Made by a program: the position numbers and the translations under genes. The notes beneath the pieces are model-generated. The model was given only the letters and a program-made list of their open reading frames with translations. It ran no database searches and had not been told where the DNA came from. From Paenibacillus sp. D2_2 (GTDB lineage: Bacteria; Bacillota; Bacilli; Paenibacillales; Paenibacillaceae): DNA of 64,000 nt. The DNA lies in assembly GCF_031199965.1 (NCBI RefSeq), contig NZ_CP133605.1, positions 847,001 to 911,000 of the forward strand, read 5' to 3'. Position 1 is the first letter of the stretch. Each line of letters begins with the position of its first letter. Of this stretch, positions 38,783-48,451 are shown one piece after another.

Positions 38783-39481
38783 ATGGATAATCTGCTTCAG
38801 TTCCAGAATGTAACTAAATCATATGGTTCGAGAAAAGCTCTGCATGATGTATCCTTCCGCATTGGTCCTGGTAAAATCATTGGCCTGCTCGGTACGAACG
38901 GAAGTGGTAAGAGCACATTGATGAAGATAACTGCTGGCCTACTGCCAGTGTACTCCGGAAGCGTAACAGTGGCTGGCCAGCCGCTTGATCTGAATACGAA
39001 GTCGATCGTCTCATTCATGCCGGATCGCCCTTTGACGGAATCATGGATGAGGGTTAGGGATGCTATATCATTCTATAGCGATTTCTATCCAGACTTCGAT
39101 ATGGCAAAAGCGTTGCAAATGCTAGATTTCATGAATTTAAATCCACAGGACCGGATCAGTTCTCTATCTAAAGGGATGAATGAACGGTTGCAATTAACTC
39201 TTGCTCTGTCCAGAAATGCCAAGATCTATTTGCTCGATGAGCCGATTGGTGGAGTGGATCCGGTAGCTAGAACGAAGATTCTTGATGCCATTGTCGAGTT
39301 CTATAGCGAAGATAGCAGCTTGATTATATCGACGCATCTTGTGAAGGATATTGAACGGATTTTTGATGAAGTAATCTTTATCAAGAACGGGGAACTAGTG
39401 TTGCAAGAGGAAGTCGAAGAGCTGCGACTCAAGTATGGCAAAAGTGTGGATGATATGTTCAAGGAGGTGTTCGCCGAATGA
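38783..39481 (+). CDS. ABC transporter ATP-binding protein (YtrB-like)
   Basis: A 232-residue ATPase. Walker A is GTNGSGKSTL, the signature is LSKGMNERLQLTLAL, Walker B is IYLLDEPIGGVDP and the H-loop is STHL. The VDP and short C-terminus resemble the YtrB type. The ATG at 38783 follows AAAGGAGAG. Its stop overlaps the following permease gene by four bases. Confidence 0.93.
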   Translation: MDNLLQFQNVTKSYGSRKALHDVSFRIGPGKIIGLLGTNGSGKSTLMKITAGLLPVYSGSVTVAGQPLDLNTKSIVSFMPDRPLTESWMRVRDAISFYSDFYPDFDMAKALQMLDFMNLNPQDRISSLSKGMNERLQLTLALSRNAKIYLLDEPIGGVDPVARTKILDAIVEFYSEDSSLIISTHLVKDIERIFDEVIFIKNGELVLQEEVEELRLKYGKSVDDMFKEVFAE

Positions 39482-40238
39482 TGAGGTTGCTTAAGTACGA
39501 TTGGAAAAAGAATTCGACGATGCTTCTTAGTACAGCAGTAATACTGATTCTAGCTGAAGCGGGATTAACGCTGGCTGGCTATACCCGAGGATGGAATGAG
39601 GGAATCACCTTTGGACTTACGATTATGCTGTATGTCTTCGCTTGTATGATGGCAGTCATCATGACTTATAGAACCTTCTTTAGCAATGCCAAGTCTTATA
39701 GCCGAAGACTACTTCCTGTTCGTACGGTATGGAGTGTTCTTTCCCCAATGGTTCTGGGATTGTTAGTACTGATCGGTATTGGGATTCTCATTTGTATCCA
39801 TCTTGGAGTCTTCAGTCTGATCTTTGGGGTTCCTGATTTTAAGGGGATTTCTACGGAAGCAATCCCCAACTCCTGAAGGTAACAGCCATATTTATATTCC
39901 AGATTTTCTGGGCCTATCTTTTCTCCTATATGGCTATAGCTCTATCCATAGCGATCGCACTAATGTTCCAACGAGGAAGAGTATGGATCGGGATTCTGAG
40001 CTTCATCATTATACAGAATGTAATCAGCTGGATTATTTCTAGTCTTTTCAAAGCGAACTTCGGAGGTATTCCATTCCTCAACGTCAAACTTCAATCTAAT
40101 ATGATGATGGGCGGAGAGGTGGTCTTTCCAGATGACATTATGCTTATTAGATGGGGAGAAACCTTACTTGAAGCAGTCTTTGTAGTTCTGATGCTGTATG
40201 CAACAGTTCTGCTGTTGAACCGTAGGGTAGAGGCTTAA
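39478..40238 (+). CDS. ABC permease paired with the YtrB-like ATPase, frameshifted
   Basis: A six-helix membrane protein of about 253 residues that starts MMRLLKYDWKKNSTMLLS. The frame is lost at CCCC (39864-39867). One C restores AIPQLLKVTAIFIFQIFWAY, and translation then continues to 40238 (NRRVEA). It has no recognisable substrate motif; exporters of this kind often respond to cell-wall antibiotics. Last gene before a terminator. Confidence 0.82.
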
Positions 40239-40279
40239 CAACAATTCATAAGGACCTATTATTAAAAGAAATAATGTCC

Positions 40280-40342
40280 CCTCTCATAGGGTCTCAAATG
40301 TGCCTGCTGGCCAATATAGAGACTCCGTGAGAGGTTTTTTTT
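40280..40342 (+). terminator. Terminator of the dual-ABC cluster
   Basis: CCTCTCA pairs with TGAGAGG, and GTCTC with GAGAC inside it; eight T residues follow. Confidence 0.88.
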
Positions 40343-40371
40343 ATTATAGGTTGGAACTCATAAGTTACGGA

Positions 40372-40400
40372 TTGACAACAAAATGCTACTGATGTAAATT
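40372..40400 (+). promoter_or_regulatory. Promoter of the LacI-regulated cluster
   Basis: TTGACA at 40372-40377, a 17-base spacer, then TAAATT at 40395-40400. The start of transcription would fall near 40407, right before the first operator-like palindrome. Confidence 0.7.
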
Positions 40401-40409
40401 GTAACCATA

Positions 40410-40419
40410 AACACGCGTT
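40410..40419. promoter_or_regulatory. Putative LacI-type operator O1
   Basis: AACACGCGTT, a near-perfect ten-base palindrome with the central CG usual for LacI proteins, located at the predicted transcription start. Confidence 0.6.
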
Positions 40420-40517
40420 CACTAATTTGGTGGGGAACTGCAAACTGGTAGAATTCTTCGAGCTTCAATTCTCGGGTCTTATAAGCCAATTCCTTGAATC
40501 AATTATTGAAATGTATG

Positions 40518-40527
40518 AACACGTGTT
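40518..40527. promoter_or_regulatory. Putative LacI-type operator O2
   Basis: AACACGTGTT, a perfect palindrome 108 bases from O1 and immediately before the regulator's ribosome binding site. The distance is about ten helical turns, suitable for looping. Confidence 0.6.
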
Positions 40528-40544
40528 AAGTAGGAGGGCTTTAT

Positions 40545-41586
40545 TTGAAAAAGTCGGATATCAATAGCATTGAAATTGCTAAAATTGCCGGCGTATCACG
40601 AAGTACGGTCAGCCGAGTGATCAACAATTACCCGAATGTACCGAAGGCGACGCGTGATAAAGTGATGCAAGTTATCGAGCAGTATAAGTACTCACCAAAC
40701 TTTTCGGCTCGGATCATGTCTGGCATGAAGACCCAAACTATCGGCCTGTTCATGATTTCGCCTGAAGAGGTGTTCCATGATTCGTTAACGACCTCGTTAA
40801 TTACCGGACTAATTGAAAGCGCATCCAATCAGGGGTATTACGTGTTAACGCATATCATCAGAAATACCAAGGACCAGGACATTGTTCGCAAAGTAAAGGA
40901 GACGTTCTACCAGCAGCGGATTGACGGTGGAATATTCATCGGTGCGGCCAATCATGAGACACTGATTGAAGAGCTGATTGCTGAAGGTTATTTTGTTGGT
41001 ATTATTGATCAGAATATAGAAGGCCGTTATGAATCGAACAGGGTAGTCTGCAATTTTGGCAATGTACAAGGAATGAAGCAGGGAGTCGATTATCTGGCTG
41101 GATTGAACCATCGTAAAATAGCCTTTATTACAGGCGATCCTCTGCGCTGCTCCGGTCCGGAGAAGCTTGAAGGCTTCAAGAATGCGATGGTTTCGCATGG
41201 ACTCGAAGTGGATTCACGCTGGATTATCCCGTCTGACTTCACTGAGAAGGGCGGCTACAGCTCGGTTAGACAATGGCTCAAAACTGTCTATGAGCTACCG
41301 ACGGCGATATTCGCTTGCAATGACAGCGTCGCCTTCGGTGCACTGGCTGCTTTGAAGGAAGCGGATCTGATCGTACCGGATCAGATTTCTTTGATCGGGT
41401 TCGATGATCATGCGCTTAGCTCCCGGATTCAGCCAGGCATTAACGTCCATCCATGTAGATTTTACGGAAATGGTACATACATTGATCAGCAACATTATCG
41501 AAGCGATTGAGCGAGAACCCAAAGGTTTCAAGAAATATGTCGGCACTACCGAACTGGTAATCAGGGATTCCTGTCGAGCCATCTGA
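40545..41586 (+). CDS. LacI-family transcriptional regulator, frameshifted near the C-terminus
   Basis: A regulator of about 346 residues. The helix-turn-helix IAKIAGVSRSTVSRVINN is followed by the hinge (YSPNFSARIMSG) and a periplasmic-binding-protein-like ligand domain (IGLFMI, DGGIFIG, NHRKIAFITGD, PTAIFACND, SLIGFDD). The end is out of frame after SSRIQP. Removing one G from GG 41436-41437 restores PALTSIHVDFTEM and a normal C-terminus at 41586. The start is TTG after TAGGAGG. It probably represses itself and the following genes; the ligand is likely a carbohydrate but is unknown. Confidence 0.88.
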
Positions 41587-41639
41587 CCCTGACCCGGTGA
41601 TAAATCATACAGATCATTTAATAAAAGGAGACAATGATT

Positions 41640-42093
41640 ATGGAAAAAAGTTTACTCGGAACAACGCTTGTTACTCAGATTGGCATTATCGTTCGTGATA
41701 TTGAGAAGGTAGCCCAGAGCTATGCGGCTTTCTTCGGAATTGAGCCGCCGAAATGGTCCTGGACAGATACCGTTGATGTAGCGCAGACGGAGTATAAAGG
41801 GGATTCCTCCCGGCCCGGCGAAATTGGCGTTCATTGATTGTGGACAACTGCAGATCGAACTTATTGAACCTGATCAGCAGCCTTCGACCTGGCGGGAGTT
41901 CCTTGATGAGCATGGCGAAGGGGTGCATCATATCGCATTCTTCGTGAAGGGGATGAAGGAGAAGATCGGCATCATGGAGGCTCATCAGATGCCGCTAATT
42001 CAAAAGGGTGAATATACCGGCGGGCGCTATGCATATATGGATTCTTTTGCTGAACTGAAGGTACTGGTTGAATTGCTGGAGAACGACAACTGA
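41640..42093 (+). CDS. VOC/glyoxalase-family protein, frameshifted
   Basis: A protein of about 150 residues with a single vicinal-oxygen-chelate fold: VTQIGIIVRDIEKVAQSYAA, then LQIELIEP (metal-ligand glutamate) and GVHHIAFFV. Removing one C from CCC at 41814-41816 joins DSSRPAKLAFIDCG, so an insertion here is probably an error. Methylmalonyl-CoA epimerase-like proteins share these features, but the context (LacI, ThuA, SDR) points to sugar or polyol metabolism. ATG 41640 is preferred to 41634 by spacing from AAAGGAG. Confidence 0.8.
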
Positions 42094-42155
42094 ATGAATT
42101 ATAAGTTCCTTCAATTCCGAAGCAGGACTGATTGTTAAGAGGAGGGAGTAGAAAC

Positions 42156-42854
42156 ATGAAGATATTGTTGACAGGTGCAGCCCAAGGCTTAGGGCTGGCA
42201 ACGGCCAGCGAAGCGCTTGAGCGTGGCCTTCAGGTGATTGCGACCGTCCGAGATATGAAGCGCAGCGGACATGTGCAGGAACTAAGTGATAAGTACCCGC
42301 AGCAGCTTGATATTGTACAGATCGATGTGAATGATGAACACGAAATTAGTGAAGCAAAGCTTCAGATCGAACAGAAGCACGGCCATATCGATGCTCTCAT
42401 TAACAATGCGGGAATACTGATCGCTCGTGATCAGAAGCTGGAGCAGCTCAACTTCGAGGATGTAGAGCTAACGATGCAGACCAATCTATATGGACCGATG
42501 AAGGTGGCTAAGCATTTCCTGCCTCTCTTGCGTAAGAGCAGTCAGCCGTGCATTATAAATATCAGTTCCGAGGCGGGCAGCTTCTCAGCGGCGTATGGAG
42601 CGGATTATCCGTATGCGTTGTCGAAGAGTGGATTGAACTTCTTCACAGCACAGCTGCGGAAGGAACTCGTGCCGCAGGGCTTCGTCGTGTACAGTGTCCA
42701 TCCAGGCTGGATCAAGACGCAGATGGGCGGAGACCAGGCGCCTGGTCATCCGCAGGATACAGCGGTTGGACTTATGAACCTTGTAGAGCGTAAAGTACAG
42801 CCAGAGCAGGAGAGCTGGATGATTAATCATAAAGGTGAGGCTATGCCTTATTAA
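42156..42854 (+). CDS. Short-chain dehydrogenase/reductase
   Basis: A 232-residue NAD(P)-dependent oxidoreductase. The cofactor motif is LTGAAQGLGLATA (TG-x3-GxG) and NNAG is in ALINNAGIL. The active-site serine is in INISSEAGS, and the tyrosine and lysine are in YPYALSKSGLN. HPGWIKTQMGG resembles the carbonyl reductase-like SDR group. The Arg in TVRDMK after the second strand suggests NADPH preference. AGGGAG lies nine bases before the ATG. Substrate unknown. Confidence 0.93.
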   Translation: MKILLTGAAQGLGLATASEALERGLQVIATVRDMKRSGHVQELSDKYPQQLDIVQIDVNDEHEISEAKLQIEQKHGHIDALINNAGILIARDQKLEQLNFEDVELTMQTNLYGPMKVAKHFLPLLRKSSQPCIINISSEAGSFSAAYGADYPYALSKSGLNFFTAQLRKELVPQGFVVYSVHPGWIKTQMGGDQAPGHPQDTAVGLMNLVERKVQPEQESWMINHKGEAMPY

Positions 42855-42892
42855 TGTTACTCGACCTAGAAGCAGATCGGAGATGGTAAGAG

Positions 42893-43564
42893 ATGAAGCA
42901 TGTACTAGCAATAGTCGGAGATTTCTATCATGATGCTGAACTGGCAAAGGAGTCGTTCGACCGGGTGGTTGAGCCGTTCATTAAGGATGGTCGGCTGCAG
43001 GTAGTCTATACGAGTGTGGAGCAGATTGAGCAGAATCTGGTTAATTCATTGGCCTCATTGCCTGATTTGGTTGTTCTGTTCGCCGAGGATCGGATTGATC
43101 CGCAGGCTGCGCAGGTTAAGCAGTGGATGACCGCAGAGGCAGCGGAGGCCATCGAAAGCTATGTAGCTGGAGGCGGAGCTTGGCTGGCCTGGCATTCTGG
43201 GCTTGCCTCATACCCTGAGGACGGAGCTTATGTGAGAATGCTTGGGGGTCACTTCTTATCCCATCCGGCGGAGCATAGCAGAGTAACTTATACACCGTTA
43301 CCGGGTACAGAGCTGGGAGAACTCGGTGGGGCGTTCGCTTTCATGGATGAGCATTACTTCGTTGCTTGCGATGAGGCGAATACGACTATATTTATGCGCT
43401 CGTCTTCTACAGACGGTGAGAGCACGGCGGGCTGGTACCATATGTATGGCTCAGGCCGAGTTGGCTGTCTGACGCCAGCCCATCTGTCTGAGGGATTGCT
43501 GATGCCACAGTTTATTGAGGTTATGAGAAGTTTGGTTGCCTGGTGCACTAATATGATATTGTAG
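42893..43564 (+). CDS. ThuA-domain protein (trehalose utilisation type)
   Basis: A 223-residue protein with the flavodoxin/glutaminase-like ThuA fold. AIVGDFYHDAELAKES carries the early histidine, LVVLFAEDRI the second strand, GGGAWLAWHSGLASYPED the nucleophile-elbow region, and LGGHFLSHP the conserved histidines. ThuA proteins act in disaccharide (keto-sugar) catabolism. It lies in the LacI cluster, which supports a sugar role. Confidence 0.87.
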   Translation: MKHVLAIVGDFYHDAELAKESFDRVVEPFIKDGRLQVVYTSVEQIEQNLVNSLASLPDLVVLFAEDRIDPQAAQVKQWMTAEAAEAIESYVAGGGAWLAWHSGLASYPEDGAYVRMLGGHFLSHPAEHSRVTYTPLPGTELGELGGAFAFMDEHYFVACDEANTTIFMRSSSTDGESTAGWYHMYGSGRVGCLTPAHLSEGLLMPQFIEVMRSLVAWCTNMIL

Positions 43565-43590
43565 AATACTAAATTCGGTGGAGGATACAT

Positions 43591-44555
43591 ATGAGATACG
43601 AGATAATTCCAGGTACAGAACTTGAGGCGGCGCGGATTTGCTTCGGAACGGCCGGAGTTGGAGCTTCAGTGAGTGAGGCCGATGCCTTTACTCTCCTTGA
43701 CGCTTATTGCGAGCGGGGCGGAAATTTCATTGACACGGCCAGTGTATACTCGGATTGGGAGAGCGATGTGAAGAGCGTCACTGAAAAGACGCTTGGTAAA
43801 TGGTTGAAGAGCCGAGGTAAGCGCGATTCTATCTTACTGGCGACTAAAGGGGACACCCTCATCGGGATAACATGTCCAAAGGTAGATTAACCCGAGAGGA
43901 GATCGCCGTTGATCTAGATAACAGCTTGCTTAATTTGGGGACGGATGTAATTGATCTGTATTGGCTCCATCGTGATGATATCACGAGGCCCGTGGAAGAG
44001 ATCATCGATATGCTGGATGAACATGTACAGGCTGGTCGTATTCGCTATTTCGCCTGTTCGAACTGGACGGTGGAACGAATTGAAGCGGCACGGCAGTATG
44101 CAGTCTCCACGGGTAAGCCTGTATTTGTCGCGAATCAGATGCAATGGAGTCTTGCTGAGGTGAACTCGGAAGGCGTTGCCGATCCGACAACGGTCCAGAT
44201 GGATGGAAGGATGCTTGATTATCATATATCGACAGGACTTACTGCCATCCCGTATACATCACAAGCTCAGGGATTTTTTAGCGGGAAATACCGCCCTGAA
44301 GAACGTACCAAGGCAAGCGTCGTCGATATGTTCTACAATGACGTCAATTTCGGACGTCTACGTCGTGTTCAGGAACTGGCTCAGCAGCTCAGCTGTTCTG
44401 GTACGGAGGTGGCACTTGCTTATTTGACTTCTCAGTCGTTCCCGACTTTCCCGATCATTGGCTGCCGCACACTACAGCAGCTTGATGAGAGTGTCAGGGC
44501 TGGTGATCTTCAGCTTGATGCTCAAACAGTGGGTTATTTGCGCGATGGCAGGTAG
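43591..44555 (+). CDS. Aldo/keto reductase, frameshifted
   Basis: An enzyme of about 321 residues with the catalytic tetrad visible: Asp and Tyr in FIDTASVYSDWESD, Lys in LLATKGG, His in DLYWLHRDD. The frame is lost at GGGG 43849-43852. One G restores ATKGGHPHRDNMSKGRLTRE, and translation runs to 44555. The C-terminal half has the NADPH-binding barrel end (GCRTLQQLDESV). GGAGG precedes the ATG. Last gene of the LacI cluster; a role in sugar or inositol oxidation is inferred from neighbours only. Confidence 0.87.
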
Positions 44556-44603
44556 TTACAGAGAATGAGAAGAGGCCGATTCAGGCTCTTCTGCGATTTA
44601 TCC

Positions 44604-45916
44604 CTATTGCAGATTCACTATCTCAAGCTTCTGATCCTGCAAGTATTTAATAATTCTAGGCAGGGCATCTAGCGTTGCCTTCGTTTCATGCATCAGAATG
44701 ATGGATCCGTTTGGTTTAGATTTTTGTATGGATTGATAGATTTTATCTGCGTTTCTGCTCTTCCAATCGAGCGTATCGATATCCCATAGCACCATTTTTT
44801 GATTCGTATCATTTATGAAATTGACGATAGCTTTATTCTTGGCTCCATAGGGTGGGCGAAGAGAACGACAGGTTCTCCAGTCAATTTTTCAATAAGTTCA
44901 TTAGGATGCGTGATTTCATACTTCTGCTTTGCCTTGGATTGCTTGGTCAGTTCCAGATGGTGCATACTATGACTACCGATGGAGTAGCCGTGATTCTTCA
45001 CATACTGAACCGATTTGGGATGCTTCTCAACATTTTCTCCGATAAAGAAGAAGGTTCCTCCGACTTGATACTCCTTCAATACATCGGCAATCTTCTCCGT
45101 ATATTTGGAAGGGCCGTCGTCAAAGGTAAGGGCGACAGTACCTTTAGGAATGTTGAAGTTGACTGTCTCGCTCAGTTCCACTGACTGCACATGTAGCTCG
45201 CTGACAGGTTTCGCAGCAACGCTAACGGGTTTGGTTGTCTCCTCCTCCGCCACTGCTTTGAATTGAGGATTCACGGCGGTTATTGTTCCAGTCTCTGAGT
45301 TTGAGGCTAATTCCACAATGCTGTCGGCCGTCTTGGTCATGCTTCCGATCGGACTAATACCATCATCCTTGCCGCTAGCCATCTTATAAGAGAAGGCGGG
45401 GACAGTTGATCCGACCAGGATTAAGATGATGATGCTCATCAAGGCAGTGGCCGACCAAATGAGTCTACGGTTGAGTCGACGATATGAACGCGCGTTCTCA
45501 ACGTTGGAAGAATCAGGATTTTCCGTCGCTTCGAGCAAGGAAGTCAGGAACTTTAACTCATCTAAGGATTCACAATTTCTGATCATTTGTAATTCATGTA
45601 CATATTGCTCGGAACAGGTGAAATAGACCCGCTCGCTTTGCTCGCAATATGTTCTCGTAAGATAGCTAACATAGTACTTTTTTGCAGAATCCCATTCGCT
45701 GTAAAAGGACAAGCGATATTTATAAACGATATCTGGCTCGAGTTCTTGTTCGACAATAGCCTTCAAATGATCGGCTGTAATGTCGTCTATCTTCCAGAGG
45801 ACCTCGGTACCTTGTTCTTGTTCAGATGATATTTTGATAGTGATATAAGATTGGTTCGCTTGGCTGCATACGGATTGCAATTCAAGTACTTTTCCTAGAT
45901 AGACTGACACGGGCAT
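44604..45916 (-). CDS. Membrane-anchored polysaccharide deacetylase (NodB domain), frameshifted
   Basis: A protein of about 437 residues after repair. Residues 1-150 are a cytoplasmic domain I do not recognise (it contains LGKVLELQSV). A transmembrane helix follows at about 152-180, then an extracellular linker and a NodB domain: VALTFDDGPSKYT with the metal-binding aspartates, and SHSMHHLEL with metal histidines. The late part is out of frame near 44858. Restoring one base gives LFRPPYGAKNKA, then WDIDTLDW and LMHETKATLDALP. It should remove acetyl groups from peptidoglycan or another N-acetylated polymer. AAAGGAG precedes the start. Probably co-transcribed with the coiled-coil gene upstream. 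Confidence 0.85.
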
Positions 45917-45959
45917 AGTAAACTCCTTTCTCTAGTGTGACTAGAGAGCAGGTGGCAAT

Positions 45960-46691
45960 TTATTCGCTAATAGTGGTCTTGGAAGAGAAGGAGAAGCTCA
46001 TTCGTTCTGTGAAATCATTGATGGTCTTCATCAATTCATCCTTCTCGGCCTTGATCTTGGTACATTGCGCATCTAACTTCTGATTCTCAACTTCTAGCTC
46101 TCTAATTCTTTCTTCCAGCTCTCTTATGTTCATCATGTTCTGATATTGAATATTTGCTGACTCTTCTTTCAGCAGATTATACTTATTAATCTCTTTTTCT
46201 AGCTGATTGGATATCTTCTCAAAATCATGGTTCGAGGTGCTTTGATACTCTTTATAATCCTCAAGTAGTTGATCGTAGCTCATCTGTTTATTGGTAAGAC
46301 TGGCCTCGAACGCACGAATCTCTTTATTCTTGTCTTGAACGAGTTGCTCTTTCTTAACTAAATCGTACTTCAGGCGACTGATCGTCTCGTTGGCCGCATT
46401 CAGCTGTGTCTCAAAATCATCGTTCTTGTAAATGAGCAACTGTCGTTCATTCAGCATATTCTCCAGAGACAGCACCAGATCGAAAGCAGCTTTGTCGAGA
46501 TTTTCTTTCGACAATATGTATTTCTTACCGGAATTCTCGGCGGGAGTGGAAATCTCCTTATTGCTGGTTACGATCTCCACCAGTTCTATTGGTTCGTCCT
46601 TCCCCTCATGGTTCGCTTGAACGGGTTCATTTTGAGTAGATAGGACGCCTTTCAACCAACCCATCGATTTATTTCTAGCATCTTTAGCCAT
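45960..46691 (-). CDS. Coiled-coil protein of unknown function
   Basis: A 243-residue protein with no signal peptide or membrane helix. After a basic, low-complexity start (about residues 1-70) the rest up to about 225 is heptad-rich coiled coil (ENLDKAAFDLVLSLENMLNE, LEERIRELEVENQKLDAQ), ending FSFSSKTTISE. No family is recognised. It lies 43 bases upstream of the deacetylase on the same strand with AGGAG before its ATG, so the pair is likely one transcription unit, and it may organise or localise the anchored deacetylase. Confidence 0.75.
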   Translation of the reverse strand: MAKDARNKSMGWLKGVLSTQNEPVQANHEGKDEPIELVEIVTSNKEISTPAENSGKKYILSKENLDKAAFDLVLSLENMLNERQLLIYKNDDFETQLNAANETISRLKYDLVKKEQLVQDKNKEIRAFEASLTNKQMSYDQLLEDYKEYQSTSNHDFEKISNQLEKEINKYNLLKEESANIQYQNMMNIRELEERIRELEVENQKLDAQCTKIKAEKDELMKTINDFTERMSFSFSSKTTISE

Positions 46692-47062
46692 AGCTTCGTC
46701 TCCTATATTTGAAATAGTAATAGAAATCCATCAACCCAAAATGTGAAAAACATTACTAAAGTAGCAATTATGTATAGCAAGATCCATCATATCAAAATCA
46801 GTCTATTCACATTGTATAATTATGTAGGATAATGTCAATATAATGCTATTGTACTAGTCCTTACATCCTATTATTTAGGGCTAAAAAACTGAAAGTGTAC
46901 TAATAATGTCCTACTAAATACTTGATTCATCGAGACTGATAGAATCGGAGCGCAATTTGCCATGATAGACGAACTGTGTCAGTATAGTACAATAGTTGTT
47001 ATATGCTTATAGTAGCTGGGTTACATGGACAACTGACAATGATGAATGGAGGACATGAAGCT
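46692..47062. other. AT-rich intergenic region between divergent units
   Basis: Divergent promoter region of the coiled-coil gene (minus) and yjdM (plus). It is strongly AT-rich with several TATAAT-like hexamers, but no single promoter pair stands out. No gene or repeat seen. Confidence 0.5.
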
Positions 47063-47401
47063 ATGCCTTTTCCAAATTGCCCGAAATGTAATTCTGAGTA
47101 CACGTATGAGGATAGAGACTTGCTCGTCTGCCCGGAATGCAGTCATGAGTGGTCTGCTGATACGATTGATGCAGAGAATGAAGATGCTAGAGTCGTGAAG
47201 GATGCTAACGGCAATGTTCTGAGCGATGGCGATTCTATTACTGTGATCAAGGATTTGAAAGTGAAGGGAACCTCGTCGGTTATCAAAATCGGCACGAAGG
47301 TAAAAAATATTCGCCTGATCGAAGGCGATCATGATATCGATTGTAAAATTGACGGCTTCGGGGCGATGAAATTGAAGTCGGAGTTTGTTAAGAAGATATA
47401 G
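47063..47401 (+). CDS. yjdM: PhnA/YjdM zinc-ribbon protein
   Basis: A 112-residue cytoplasmic protein with an N-terminal zinc ribbon: [14 protein letters not shown] and [10 protein letters not shown] supply two Cys pairs. A small beta domain follows ([48 protein letters not shown]). The architecture is that of PhnA, once linked to phosphonate use but with no proven enzymatic role. The ATG at 47063 follows GGAGG; earlier in-frame starts add non-conserved residues. Followed by a bidirectional terminator. Confidence 0.93.
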   Translation: MPFPNCPKCNSEYTYEDRDLLVCPECSHEWSADTIDAENEDARVVKDANGNVLSDGDSITVIKDLKVKGTSSVIKIGTKVKNIRLIEGDHDIDCKIDGFGAMKLKSEFVKKI

Positions 47402-47413
47402 TTCATAAGCAAG

Positions 47414-47458
47414 AAAAAATACAGTCCGCGTCTCCAAGGAGAACGGGCTGTATTTTTT
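47414..47458. terminator. Bidirectional terminator between yjdM and the DUF1129 gene
   Basis: AAATACAGTCCG pairs with CGGGCTGTATTT; the stem is flanked by A and T runs on opposite sides, so it serves both converging genes. Confidence 0.88.
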
Positions 47459-47496
47459 GTTAATAACGGTATATATTTATCCGTTTTGAATTTTAA

Positions 47497-48207
47497 TTAT
47501 TTGCCGCGCCGTCCGAAAATGAAGATTTGCCCAAGCAGTCCAATGATAAAAATGATCAGGCTCTGCCAAGGAGTAACGGTGAAGGATGGCATAATGCGAT
47601 TAAGCAGCAGGCCTACTGCAATGACGGCCAGTGCGATGATGATATAAATGCCGAACGCTCTTATATCAAACAATTTACGCGGCCGCATCGGATCTGAAGT
47701 CTGTTCCACTGGCTTCACACTATCGTCCTCTTGCCCCGGTCCGAGAAAACGGGTAATGAATTCGATTAATACGATGGCCAGACCTGCAATTAGCAGTAGT
47801 GTGCCACTGTTGATGGTAGTGTTGGCTAGTTCCCCTCCAAACCATTTGCCGAAAAAGCCGGTAATCATAAAAATGAAGAATACCCAAGTAATTGTAGCCC
47901 ATGGGATCATAATGTAATATTTAATCTTTTCTTTTAAAGTCCGGGGCTTGCGCATTTTGACATCATCGATGAGCCTCTCGCAGTATGCCGCGGCACTCGC
48001 TTTGAATAATTGCTCGGCGCTGACGCCCTTTTGCTCATGCTTGACGATCTTCTGGGCCAGGTAAAGCAGAAGCTCTTCCTTCCTGGCATCACTGATTTCT
48101 TCGTCTTTGTGGATGTACGTGCTCATTTCCTTAAAATAAGCTGCATTCTCCCGGTTCATTTGCTGGCTGAGTCGTTCGACTCTAACCGCCCTCTCCTGAG
48201 TGTTCAA
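47497..48207 (-). CDS. DUF1129-type membrane protein
   Basis: A 236-residue protein. The N-terminal half is charged and helical (EISDARKEELLLYLAQKIVK). Four membrane helices follow: ATITWVFFIFMITGF, TLLLIAGLAIVLIEFI, YIIIALAVIAVGLLL and SLIIFIIGLLGQIFIFG, with a glutamate/aspartate-rich loop between the second and third. This layout matches DUF1129, whose function is unknown. The start is TTG with GGAGGG close by. Monocistronic, converging on yjdM. Confidence 0.75.
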   Translation of the reverse strand: MNTQERAVRVERLSQQMNRENAAYFKEMSTYIHKDEEISDARKEELLLYLAQKIVKHEQKGVSAEQLFKASAAAYCERLIDDVKMRKPRTLKEKIKYYIMIPWATITWVFFIFMITGFFGKWFGGELANTTINSGTLLLIAGLAIVLIEFITRFLGPGQEDDSVKPVEQTSDPMRPRKLFDIRAFGIYIIIALAVIAVGLLLNRIMPSFTVTPWQSLIIFIIGLLGQIFIFGRRGK

Positions 48208-48343
48208 TCAAGACCCTCCAACTATGCTGATATTGTCCAATAGTATACGGCAAATTTTGATCGATTCGCAAGGGAAGGGATGCAAACGTAAGAGAAGAGC
48301 CCGTGATTAGATGAAAATATAGATCGTATAAGACTTTTTAAAT

Positions 48344-48435
48344 AATGTACTTATTTTTTAATTATAGTATAAATTTTATATTGAATTTATTTATTAATAA
48401 TATATAATGTACTCATTATTAATTATAAGTACATT
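48344..48435. promoter_or_regulatory. AATGTACT operator-like repeats before the ABC transporter genes
   Basis: A palindrome AATGTACT (48406-48413) and AGTACATT (48428-48435), spaced by 14 bases, lies just before the ribosome binding site, and a third copy AATGTACT stands at 48344-48351. The surrounding sequence is very AT-rich with TATAAT at 48403-48408. The TetR-type regulator encoded at 50469 is the obvious candidate to bind here. Confidence 0.55.
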
Positions 48436-48451
48436 TTGGAGGTTGGAGTAT

